Positions 25,332 to 36,700 of a stretch of DNA of 64,000 nucleotides are shown here, in pieces. The notes under the pieces were generated by a model, which saw only the letters and a program-made list of their open reading frames with translations, did no database searches and was not told where the DNA came from. Numbering within the stretch: position 1 is the stretch's first letter; every line of letters begins with the position of its first letter. This DNA is from Sipunculus nudus. Lineage: Eukaryota; Annelida; Sipuncula; Golfingiida; Sipunculidae. The position numbers and the translations under genes are program-made. The stretch covers positions 19,121,882 to 19,185,881 of the forward strand of contig CM049317.1 of assembly GCA_026874595.1 (NCBI GenBank), in the 5' to 3' direction.

Positions 25332-28197
25332 TTATGGTGGAGACCGGGTCCCGTATCATTATGGTGGATGAACCAGGATTCACTTCTAGCACATCAACAC
25401 CAGAAACGATAACAGTGCTGCCAGTTGGAGTGAAGACAGAAGATCCCCCTCTTGCAGCCACAGGTGCCATTGACTGGTCTACCAACCCATGCATTGGAAC
25501 TTCAACCCAGGTACCGGATCACAGCCTAACATCAAGAATGTCATCTCTGCTGTTGAAGGTATCAAACTTTTGCTAAGAACTCTCTCTTCAAACTTTAACT
25601 TGGCTGCAGTTTCTCAGTGCTCTGCTTGAGAAGATCAAAGACTCTCTCTGTATCTTTAAACCAAAAGGACACTGTGAATCAGCATATTGCTTTAACCGTG
25701 ACTTCAAGTTGCAAAAATGACTTTTTTCACTTCAAAAAGTGCTGTGATATCTCAACCTAAGATCATCATTGTTCCTGACCAGCCACATAAAAAAAAATCA
25801 ATATCAGGACAAGCCAGCTTTGGGCCTATGTCAACAATACTACTGGCCATACCACATGCACTGTGTTTTGGTGTGACAACAAGTCCTCGCTATGTTCCTG
25901 CAACTACCAGAAGCAGATTCGCCGTTCTACCGCTATCTTCTGCACAACCTCCCATACCATGACTCCAGGAAGAAAAAAGACGCCAAGTCAGCAGAGAAGA
26001 CAACAGAAGACCCAAAGAAGACAAGATTTCCTGAGGTAATGAAAAAAAAAACCAGAGACTCTGAACTTTACATGCCCAATGTAAATTTGGGGCATTTCAG
26101 AATATTTTGCATGTTTATGTTGTAAACAAAAAAAAATATGTATGTAGTACACTATAACTTTCTCTTATTTCTGTGTCATAATTGTAAATTGATACAATTT
26201 ATTGTGTCTTTATCTTATTGATATGGTATGCATGGAAAAATTGTTACAAAAAAACACATTAAACGGTGTAGAACTGTCAATGTTAGATTTGATATAGTAA
26301 TGTCTATCTAAGATGTTTACATGTAATGTCACCAAAATGACTGTATTGATTTACATTCAAGAATACCTAGAGTAGAGCAATATGCAAAACCATCAGCATG
26401 TTAGCATTCATTTATATTGAGATTTTCACATGTGTTGTTCCATACCAAATCATCAGGTATCATAATGCTCTCTTGGCTATAAATTTAATGGAATGGTAGC
26501 ACATTGTGTCACCAAAGCACAATGCGATGCTTATTTTAAATTGTCACAGTTTGGTCCTAAAACACGGGTTCATGGGAAGCCCTCCAATATATAGGGAATT
26601 GGACAAACTCGGGAGTGTGATGGCTCCAAGTATCAATAATGCACTGACCTGTGGTCACATTATTGCCTCAAACAAGGGTTTGATTTGGTTAACCTCATTA
26701 ATAGCTGGAAATGCCAGGCAAAATATGTAGGTTAGCACAGGAATTCTTCTCATAGGAATTCACATTTACATGTACTATGACAGACATGTTTCTTGAGCAA
26801 ATGCATTCCGGTCACTGCATTCATGATACTGATAACCCATAAACCAAAATGTGGAGTGACAAGGATTTCAAACATGAACATTTTTCATTTATTTTAAATC
26901 ATCACTCTACAGATGTATGTTTGATCTTACACATTAATAGCTAGCAATAAAATTACCATCAAAATCCATATATATGGTTTGATCGATACATGCAACTGTC
27001 AGGGATTTATTTTCATTATCATCACATTTTCACACATATTTCGCCTTGCTCCTGCACAGAAAATGGGTAATAAATGGGAACCTATGTACACATTCCTCTG
27101 TCGTTAGGAATGACATCATTCTGTCATGTACTTATCCGCTGGTAAGGTACACCAGTTGTGTTTTGCTAAAGGAGTAGCAAATCAACCTTCCTTTATTCAC
27201 AATTTAATTTGTCCCAATGGCAAGTATGAAAGCCAAGATGTATTTTGAATCATTGGTACTGATCAACACACAGAGCAGATTGTCATGTACCTATGTATAT
27301 GTTAAACTTTTAGGCACAAGAGTATATACACCTTGTCATATAAGGAATTCATTATCAATTTCTCAATAGAAATTGTATGTTTAGCTCCAGGCATTGCTAA
27401 TTCACTTGTTATAATTGGTAATGCATATTGCTGTTCGACAGAACATCTTTATGTAACATTATGTTCAAATGGTTCACATACTTTGAATTATTCCATTGCT
27501 TACACGGTATGCATAGTACTTGTATATTCTAGCTGTGCATTCATTATGAACATGATGCTATAATCATATCTATTAAGATATTTATTTATTAATTCTATTT
27601 AGATGTGTCATACTTACATCTGAAGTTTAATGCTTATATTAAGATGTCAAATTATGTCATCATAGTTGCAATGTTGTTCCTGATTTTCTTAGAAATCAGC
27701 ATTTTTTCTTCTAGATAATGTTTAGGATTGTCAATTTACAAACCAAAATTGTCTTTAGAACATGTATGTGTAGCTATAGATTTAAATATGCTGTTTCTCA
27801 GCTTATATAGGATAGCTTAAGCACTGTTGTTGTAATCCGACATCATTTAAGATAGGAACTAGTTCATTCCTTACACTGTTACATCTGGAACTGTGACATA
27901 TGTTCATGTACTTCACATCTATCTTGATATGTGCAATCTATTACACCTCAGTGATGTAATACTTTACTCTCTACCAACATATCTCCATCACATTTTCATT
28001 AGTGCTAGCTTTATATATAGTTCTATATTCACTCTCACAGCTACTGTTCTCGCAGTTAATGCAGACTTCAGCTGTATATCTTCATCTTTACACATGTATT
28101 TTTGTCATCTACATTCCAGTAATCCTTCTTGAAATAACTCATTTTTCTCCGACTTAGCCAATGAGGCCGGAGCCTCATTCTGAATACCAGAGGGATA
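25332..28197 (+). other. LTR element interior, no recognised gene
   Basis: Starts with a duplicated 'cgtatcattatggtgg'. Short open frames (25,292-25,573; 25,717-25,959; 25,892-26,122) may be remnants of a gag- or envelope-like gene: one contains the Cys/Asn-rich peptide NNTTGHTTCTVFWCDN, another a lysine-rich stretch. None has a diagnostic retroelement motif. From about 26,130 to 28,150 the sequence is AT-rich without coding signal. Confidence 0.5.
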
Positions 28198-28895
28198 TGT
28201 TATGGAGTGAGAAAGGGTGTATATGTGACTTGACATATATTTAAAGGAATATTTCAATATTTCATCTAAAATTTACTTTAGAGGCAAATGAAAATCAATC
28301 TTGGTTACAGTCTGTTCTGATATTCAGACAGAGCCAAAGAATTATTAATGTTCATCAGACGACCAAGTATCTAATGGTAATTCAGTATGTTTGTAGAGCC
28401 TAAATGTTCTCTCACAAATTAGCTCTAAATTGGTTTCTATGATGAGGCAGGCAGATTATGTTTATACGAGTCTGTAAATAGGACTTGTAGGTCAGTCTAT
28501 AACTGGATGTATGTCAGGTCAGACTTGGGATTGTCCATAGACCTTTGTCCAATCAGATCTCACGTAAGTTAGGAGGAACACTTACAACTCTGATGTAATT
28601 GTGACCTACTTTGGGTCATCCAATAAGGTTTAGCTTTTATGACGAAATGCAGAAATATGGATATGAATGTCTCATATGTCACGTGAAAGCTGTGTAACAA
28701 AACTATCTGTAGTGCGCACAGAGAGTGAGTCAGAGAGAGAGAGTGAGTCAGAGAGAGAGAGAGAGACGGTCCCAGACCGCTTGCTATTGAATAAAGACTT
28801 CTATCATCAAACTGGTCTTGGAACATTGTCTGCCACGCGCATCAGCAACCGTATGTGATACAGGTGGGGACATCCCCAACCCCACCTCTGTATCA
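28198..28895 (+). repeat. 3' LTR
   Basis: Matches the 5' LTR at an offset of 3,563 bp over 686 bp with no difference that I noticed; even the incidental translated frames are identical. It is followed by ATAT and then by 'caatggtctcctataacc', the continuation of the host repeat. Confidence 0.85.
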
Positions 28896-28899
28896 ATAT

Positions 28900-29190
28900 C
28901 AATGGTCTCCTATAACCATGGTCCGTTTGGTCTGTTTGGTCCGTTTGTTTTTCTTTCCTGATGTCATCGGACCGCCTTCTCCCCTGAACGGACACACTCC
29001 GCTCTTTTTTCTTACATCCTTCATTAAAACGCCTTTTCATTGACAGGTCCCCTTAGAACGGACCAACCGACGCCCCATCAGAGCCCGGTATCAAGTCTCC
29101 TATAACCATGGTCCGTTTGGTCTGTTTGGTCCGTTTGTTTTTCTTTCCTGACGTCATCGGACCGCCTTCTCCCCTGAACGGACCCGCACC
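28900..29190 (+). repeat. promoter-like repeat units, copies 2 and 3
   Basis: The block 'tctcctataaccatggtccg ... cctgatgtcatcggaccgcc ... cccctgaacggac' occurs at about 28,906-29,002 and 29,095-29,184, separated by the 'ttacatccttcatta ... gcccggtatcaa' block. The second copy carries the palindrome TGACGTCA (CRE-like) in 'tcctgacgtcatcgg' where the first has TGATGTCA. Related sequence returns at 29,935-30,150. Confidence 0.75.
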
Positions 29191-29564
29191 CGTAATTTCC
29201 ACACACCATCCATGGAGGTTTGTATGCATCAATAAAAGGCAGTAAAGAGAACCATCTTGTATATTATTATTATTATCATCATCTCAGAATCAGGTGTAAG
29301 CGGTATGTATGTATGTGAGTGTGAAAGGGATGTGACCTGGTGCAATGCGCTTGTATCTGACCCCCTTAAAAGCGAAAGGACCCAGTTGTAGTGGGGACCG
29401 TCCGCATTCCACATGAGTGACGTCAGTGGACATCCCCTCTAGCGGACGGTCACCTGCATACCCACTCACGTCGCCTCCCCCACCTCACAGTGACTGCCCA
29501 TGACACATTACGCTTCCCGCTCTGCAGGTAAACAGACGCGTTTGTTTTACTCTCTCCCAACATC

Positions 29565-29771
29565 ATGGACCACCCAAACAAAAAGAAAAAGAAAAAAGTC
29601 ACGTTGGTCTGCCTCCCAGAGGTCATCGGGACCCTACCAGAAGATGACAAAGCACAAAAGAGACGAGACCACCACGAGGTCCTGAGCTGGACAGCGGACC
29701 GTCTCAGGCAGGAAAAATCCACCAGCACAGCATCAACCCAACCCTCTTCCCGAATCAAAGAAGACGGCTGA
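29565..29771 (+). CDS. small lysine-rich open frame, unknown
   Basis: A 68-codon frame with a good start context (aacatcATGG). It begins MDHPNKKKKKK and continues with mixed charged sequence, including VTLVCLPEVIGTLPEDDKA, ending in TGA. It lies between copies of the promoter-like repeat, so it could be the coding part of that repeat family. No domain is recognised. It is short and may be chance. Confidence 0.3.
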   Translation: MDHPNKKKKKKVTLVCLPEVIGTLPEDDKAQKRRDHHEVLSWTADRLRQEKSTSTASTQPSSRIKEDG

Positions 29772-29934
29772 GACACACAGGCTATGGACAGACCCAGCGT
29801 GCTACTTTGTCCTCCTTTCTTCCTTCATTCACACACACACCATACTCGCATTCACCAACGTGCACTCAGACACGCATTCCTGTCCATCACATCCACCCAA
29901 CCGGCCTCTCACATCACCTGACCACATCCTCGCC

Positions 29935-30150
29935 TTCTCATTGGCCGGTCCCCTGAAAGGGACCAACCAACAGCCAATCAGAGAGCGGTATCAAATTTTC
30001 GGTCTCCCATAAGCTTAACTACAGGGGACCAAAACACGAAGGGGATTTCCGATTTTTTTGATGACGTCATCGGACCGCCCCCTGTACATTACAAATGGGG
30101 GACCGGGACCGAGACCAAAACGGACGGTACTTAAAAAGCAACAAACATCA
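29935..30150 (+). repeat. promoter-like repeat unit, copy 4 (diverged)
   Basis: Contains 'ggtcccctgaaagggacca', a CCAAT box (agccaatcagagagcggtat), 'cggtctcccataagctta' and 'tgatgacgtcatcggaccgc' in the same order as copies 2 and 3. Confidence 0.65.
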
Positions 30151-30582
30151 CTACTAACCTGGTTGACGCCAGCATTATCGCGTGTAAGCCCCTGTCCCGT
30201 ATATTCCGAAAGCGGAATGGTATTTTGCAGATGTACATATTACTCATAGTTAAACAAGAATTAAAATCTTAACAAAGGAGTGCAAAGCATCAGATAATAA
30301 TGACCAATCACTGGTACTATAGCAGTGAAATCTTCAGAAATCCTCTCAGTACTAAACTTAGACGAGTGTGCTTAAACAAAAAGTGTGTTTGTCTGCTTGT
30401 ATAAATGTAGGTAGGAATATGGAGAAACGTGCTTTATTAAGCTCACTTACACACGTGCTGCTATTAATTAAAATTGTGATTTAATTCATGTATAGAAAAT
30501 TTCCCTTCCCATATATGTAACGTATATGAGTACTTAACGTATGAAGTCATGATTTGTATTTGTATCTGTAGATTATCAGAAG

Positions 30583-31029
30583 ATGGCGAGCTTTTTCAAA
30601 CGACCTACAAATGCCACCCTGGAAGTACAATTCCTCGCTGAAAAAAAAGACGACAAAGTCTGATATCAACTTCTTCTAAGATGCCACCTGTACATTTTCC
30701 GGGAGCTTTTATTAGATTTTATTCCATTAATTAAAACGATCAGGGATACGATAGGAGACTATGATTTTGATAAAGTTTACGAAAATGAGAAGGGCTTCTG
30801 GAGAGCACTTGTTGAAAGAGGATATATAGAAGTCGTTCTTATGGAAAAGGTCTTCAAATTAGGCGGATTGGTTGGACCATCAGAGGGCTTCGACAAGATC
30901 CCTCGAGCACAGCTAAGTGATTATCTGGTTAACCACGGCTGGGAGATGATGGCGATGGCCATTGGCCCTAACGATACAGTGATGGAGAAGTGGATACAGA
31001 AAAGTGAGAACAGAGGTGCACAACAATAA
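30583..31029 (+). pseudogene. 148-residue single-exon frame broken by one in-frame TGA
   Basis: ATG at 30,583 opens a frame that runs to TAA at 31,027-31,029 with one interruption, a TGA at 30,661-30,663 (codon 27). Both sides of the TGA are protein-like: MASFFKRPTNATLEVQF before it and YQLLLRCHLYIFRELLL directly after. The context KV(*)YQLLL would suit a former TGG (Trp). The rest is a helical, charged domain (FWRALVERGYIEVVLMEKVF and SDYLVNHGWEMMAMAIG) that I do not recognise. An acceptor-like 'tgtatctgtag' lies 14 bases upstream of the ATG. It may be a pseudogene, a base error or, less likely, a UGA-decoding gene; no SECIS-like element was identified. Confidence 0.5.
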
Positions 31030-32815
31030 AGAGCAGCCCCCGGAGAAAAGTCGAAGACAAGCAAAGCCTGAATGGAGAAATTTAATTTCCTAATGTCAAT
31101 ACTTCTTTGTTGTACCATTATAAACGCTCTCTCTTCTAAACATTTGCAAAAAAAGAACGTGTATAATCTAGCGCTATTAGTTCATATTGTCTGAATATAA
31201 ATCTCCGTGCATGTCCGACCCGACACAGAAACTCAAAATCACCTGTTTTATACGTTGCTATGTTTCTGTATGTGAATGAAAAAAAAAACAGTCCACATGT
31301 GTATGTTTACCATAACAATGCTAGGTGACCAGAAGGCCGATCTTGCACACGCACCGTTTTGAAACTTATGATTTCTTGATTTTTGCAGTTGCACGATAAG
31401 GCCATTGGATGGCGTGAGTATTTTGTATATGTTGCGCGCCATTGATCAGACAGATCGTTATATTCTAAGCAGAAAGCATTAAACTTCATGTATATCTAAT
31501 ATACTTGGTGTGTGAATAGGCCCCTTAAAGATCATTATGTTAGGTACTTCACACAAATAAGAATATAAAGAGAAAGTAAAACTAGCCTTTGTAGCGACAA
31601 CGGATTAACGTAGCCCTAAATAATCGATTTTTTTTAAAACTTAAATCAGAATGTCAAAGAAAGATAGCTTGAGTTATGCAAATCTGCATAAACATTTTGT
31701 AAAAATCATCAACATACGGATAATATTGATATGTATTGTTTTATCTTTTTCGTACACTTTTTCCTACATCTGGAAGCACTTGTTTATTTATTTCAATATG
31801 CATCTAAATTTTGTTCAGGCTTCATTTTTTTGTAGAATTTTTGTCTTATCTCTGTAGTTATTTTAAGATCTTTACAACATGAATATCTATGCATAATCAC
31901 AGTATATCAAAATGTTCATACAAATTTGCTGCTAATCTTTACAGCGTTTGCACTTATACCTGTAATGTGTACGGGCTCTAACTGTTTTGATTGAATAATG
32001 GTATAAAGTTATTACAATTAAGTTGACTTAATTTGTGTGGAATTTGTTACTTTTTAATTACGGACAAATGAGTATATTAAAGAGAGTGCTTTCAAGGCAA
32101 ATGCCTTTTATTTTCTATTTTGAACTCATGTACGCAACAGATACTACCCTTCGGGTTCAGTGTTTAAATAATAAATCTCATAATTACAAAATTGCAGTTG
32201 ACTAGCCCCCCCGATTTCTGTTAACTAATAACTATATAGATTTGCTCACGAGGCTTCCTTACATCCTTCCGAAGCTGTCACTGACGGATAAGATTCTTCA
32301 TAAAGACTTGTGTAAAACAAAATCAACTTGTACTGGGATTTTATACTTCACCCTAAGCTTGCAGGGGAACAGGGACCAACTCTTTCGTAAATCGTTTACA
32401 TAGGCAGCGTTTAGATAGTGTTAATAATATATACACACTAATTCCCGCCTACTGGTGGCAAGACAGATATGTTTTTTATAAAGCAGTTTTCTGGTAATCA
32501 CGGTATATAGGTCACAATGAAATCAAGAATAACCTGCCTCCTGTTTATTTAGATAAGGCGGCGGTTTTCCCGGGCTCTTAATTTGTTTGGCTGATTTCCG
32601 GTTTTTTTTTTCAGCCATTTAGACATAAAGTACAGCGAAGCTTAGTAAATATACAAGTAACTGGGCAGATGATACTTGTGACATTGTGATATTTATAGTT
32701 CAAGAGTTGAAATTACAAACTGAATCAACAACCATGCACGGACTATGTATCTTTTATTAATAATGACAATCACACGTTTAATAACATATACAGAGGCGTA
32801 GGAAGCAAATCAAAA
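31030..32815. other. no gene seen
   Basis: AT-rich spacer. Short open frames here have no splice context or recognisable product. Confidence 0.4.
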
Positions 32816-32822
32816 GTAGGTT

Positions 32823-32893
32823 GGGGGGGGGGGGGGGGGGGGCAAATCGATATTTAGGGAAAGATGATGGTGGATGCAGTATATACATTGTAC

Positions 32894-32953
<60 letters not shown>

Positions 32954-33015
32954 ATCTTAGGCTTTTGAGCGTTTTTAAAAGAGTGTGTGTGTGTGGGGGG
33001 ATGTATGGGGGGCGC

Positions 33016-33062
<47 letters not shown>
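32823..33062. repeat. G-tract and paired (TA)n microsatellites
   Basis: A run of about 20 G (32,823-32,842) is followed by TA runs at 32,896-32,951 and 33,016-33,061, separated by G-rich sequence with gtgtgtgtg. Open frames here are artefacts. Confidence 0.95.
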
Positions 33063-33063
<1 letters not shown>

Positions 33064-33739
33064 TAGGAGTTTGAGTGTTTTTTTATAATTGGGAAAGCAT
33101 ATTGAGTTGAGGGCATGTTAGCGCCTGAAAAGGGCAGGGTGTGGGAGGGGGTTTTCCCCTCACACGGTCTGGAAAATTTAAAAAAAGTAAACATAAAATA
33201 TGCATTTTCATTGCAGTATTTTAACCAGTTTCCTATTTATTATCACATGCTGCACCACACAAAAACATTTCCAAATTTTAAAGATTTAATATACAGAATC
33301 ATATGTGCAAACTGATAATATTAAGCTGGGGCATAAAGGTCTCTGTGAGGGGGGAAAAATTCGAAAAGAAAGGGGGGAAAAGGGGGAGAGAAGAGGAGAT
33401 AAAACAAAGTTAAATGATACCTCAGTTGATTGAAAAATTGCAAAATTTGAAGGACATCTCCATTTATAGGGGATTTTGTGGAAATCTATCTTCATTTATA
33501 AAGAATTTTCTGGAAAACTGCCTTCATTTATAAGAGATTTTGTGGAAAACTTATCTTTAATAAAACTGATTTTCCAAGTTTTTACCAAAAAAAGTGCAGT
33601 GACAAATTGCAATATTCTGGAAAACTGTCTAAATTTCAAACATTTTACCCTATACATATCATCTTTAATGTTAGGAAAAAAGGAATAGCCCTAAATTATC
33701 TAATTTTTTTGTCCCTCTTCTTCATGACACTCCGGTCTC

Positions 33740-36700
33740 CCATTATCCAACTTTGCTGAGATTTGGTCCCATACCACCACTTTCCCCAAGTTCCCTGAAT
33801 CTCAACTGAGCTGTTTGTGAGCTATTGTGTTGACAGAGGGGGAGACAGACAGACAGACAGACAGATTAACAAATGGAACGCATGAGTAATAGTTTTATAA
33901 CAATAATTTATTTTTCCAAAACACAGAGATACCTGTAAAAACTAGAATATCTTGGCACCACAGGTGCCATAATATCTCCAGACAATTATTCCCCCCCCCC
34001 CCCTTTAAAAATAGGCCGCAATGGAATGTTCCTGACACGTCATGGCGACTCAAAATTATTTGCACCAGTGATACCAATTACTTTCCTCATATTTATGCAA
34101 TTTTCACTAAAAACAGATCTACAGACGGATACACCATGCAAGATTTCAGGCCGAGACACCAATCAACTACTGAGAAAAAGTGCATCAATGTATTCTATTA
34201 AAACGGAACAGCAGGTGGCTCCATCCGACAGTCTACAACAAAGCTATCCAAGACGGATCAACATGCCAAAATTGCAGGCTGATACATCCATCCACTCCAC
34301 AGGTATAAGCAATTTTTAGCCAAACGAACAGATGGATGGACACCACCAAAAGACAACTGCAGATGGCGCCACCAGTCTAAAATAAAAGATTGAGGTATCC
34401 AAGACCTATGGACATGCACAATTTCAGACCAATATGGCAAATCACTTATGAGAAAAGGGCATTTATTTATTCCATGAAAACGGGAAGGTAGGTTGCGCCA
34501 CCTTTCTGTTCTAAGAGGAAACTCTCAAAAGTGTATGTACATGCTAAATTTCACACCAAAACATTGATCTGCTCCTGAGATATGAGCAATTTTTATCTAA
34601 GCAAATGAACAGATGGACCCCATACGAAAACAACTGCAGATGGCGCCACCAGTGTTGACTATGAGATGGACGTATGGACAAGCACCATTTCAGGCAAATA
34701 CAGTAATTCATTCCTGAGAAAAGGGCATGAATTCATACTATGAGAACGGTAAGGAAGGTGGCACAACCCGTCTGCTTTACAATAAAACTCTCGAAGATGG
34801 ATATACATACAAAATTTTAGACTAATACATTGAACCACTCCTGAGTTATGAGCAATTTTCACTTAAAGCCAACGTACAAATGGACGCCACACAAAAACGA
34901 TTGCAGATGGCACAACCACTCTTGAACAAAAGATGGAGGTATCCAAGGTCAATGGACATACACAATTTCAGCCTAAATCTGTCCATTAATTTTATACTTA
35001 TGATGCTAACAATACTGTCAAGTGGCAATGATGGGGTATTAAAAGTGCGGAAACAAGAAAAGGACAGATGGTGGTGCCATCTGTCTTTCGCAGAAGACAA
35101 AGCTTTTCAAGATCTTTGGTCAATTTGATCTTTGGACCAATCGATGCATCCCTTATTGAAAAATTAATGATTTTGTGTGATTTTCACCATATATAGCAGT
35201 ATTCAAAGTCAAGGCCACTCTCATAGGAAAGGTCATGACCTCAATTTAAATATACATCATTCCATAACCAATGCCTATGTAAATGCAAAATATGAAAGAA
35301 ATTTGTGCCTAAACCACTGTATCCTGACTTGTTCAATAACCATCACAAACAACTGAAGTTTTGCATCTACAAATAACTGAACAAATTTTCTGTAAAAAAA
35401 TACAGTATTGCTATACAAGTATTGCAATTACAGTACTAGTGCCTTATAATATGCGGTGTAATATGCTTTTTTATGTTATAGAAGCTTGGCTTATAAAATT
35501 CTATACCCCAATTATCCAGTTGGGTCTGTTATCCTAATTATTTACTTGTGTAGAAATTCAATCAAATGACTAATTACACTGCCTGGAGCAAATGGAAAGA
35601 TTACAATTACTAACAAGTGGACAACTGTAGCACTAGTTTAGTTTTAAAACAAGGCCTACAGGCCTAATGCGAACCTGTGCAAAGTTAGGGAGTATGAATG
35701 GAGGTTTATTTTTAAAAACTTAATATTGATCCTCTTAAGTCCTGCATATCTACCTTAGTCATTATTATTATAGCAAAATGGACATTTCGGACCTCCTAGT
35801 TTCAGACTAGGACATTTTAAAACTAGAATATAGGTAGTCGACAAGTGACTATGTGTATCCGCAGAAATCAGAGTGGGACGGTTGAAATGAGGCATGGATT
35901 AAATGGCAAGGGGAATAGTGAGGTGTGTTGCATATTAGCATGGATGTCTGCAGTGTAAACGTGAATGTGGTGCCACCTGTCATAAAATCGAGTAATTGTC
36001 CAGGATATATAAACCTGCAAAATTTCAGGTGGATAAGTCAAACCACTTCTGAGATATGAGTGATTTTATCCCAAGGCAGATGAACAGATGGACGCTGTGC
36101 ATAAGTGGTTGCAGGTGGCGCCGACAGTTTTGCCTATGATGAAGAGCAATGTGAGATCTATACACATGCAAACTTTTGGCCCAATCGGTCAAACGATTTC
36201 CGAGATATGAGCTTGGATGTCTGCAGAGTAAACCTGAATGTAGGTGGCGCCACCTGTCATAAAATCAAGAGAGCTGTCCAGGATGTATAAACCTGCAAAA
36301 TTTCAGGTGGAAAAGTCAAACCACTGCTGAGATATGAGTGAGTTTATCCCAAGGCAGATGAACAGATGGACGCTGTGCATAAATGGTTGCAGGTGGCGCC
36401 ACCACTTTTGCCTATGATGAAGAGCTATGTGAGATCTATACACAAGCAAAATTTTGACAGAATCGGTCAAACGGTTCCTGAGATATGAGCTTGGATGTCT
36501 GCAGAGTAAACCTGAATGTAGGTGGCGCCACCTGTCATAAAATCAAGAGAGCTGTCCAGGATGTATAAACCTGCAAAATTTCAGGTGGAAAAGTCAAATC
36601 ACTGCTGAGATTCGAGTGATTTTATCCCAAGGCAGATGAACAGGTGGACGCTGTGCAAAAATGATTGCAGGTGGCGCCACCATTTTTAGAGTATGTTATA

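Larger units (their letters stand above)
24635..28895 (+). mobile_element. LTR retroelement, apparently non-autonomous
   Basis: Two direct repeats of about 690 bp (24,635-25,331 and 28,198-28,895) flank a 2.87-kb interior. The LTRs start with TG and probably end with CA; candidate 4-bp target duplications ATAT flank the whole (24,631-24,634 and 28,896-28,899). A purine tract (agaggga) precedes the 3' LTR. I find no protease, RT, RNase H or integrase motif in the interior in any frame, so the element would need proteins supplied in trans (LARD/TRIM-like). It lies inside the promoter-like repeat described separately. Confidence 0.8.
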
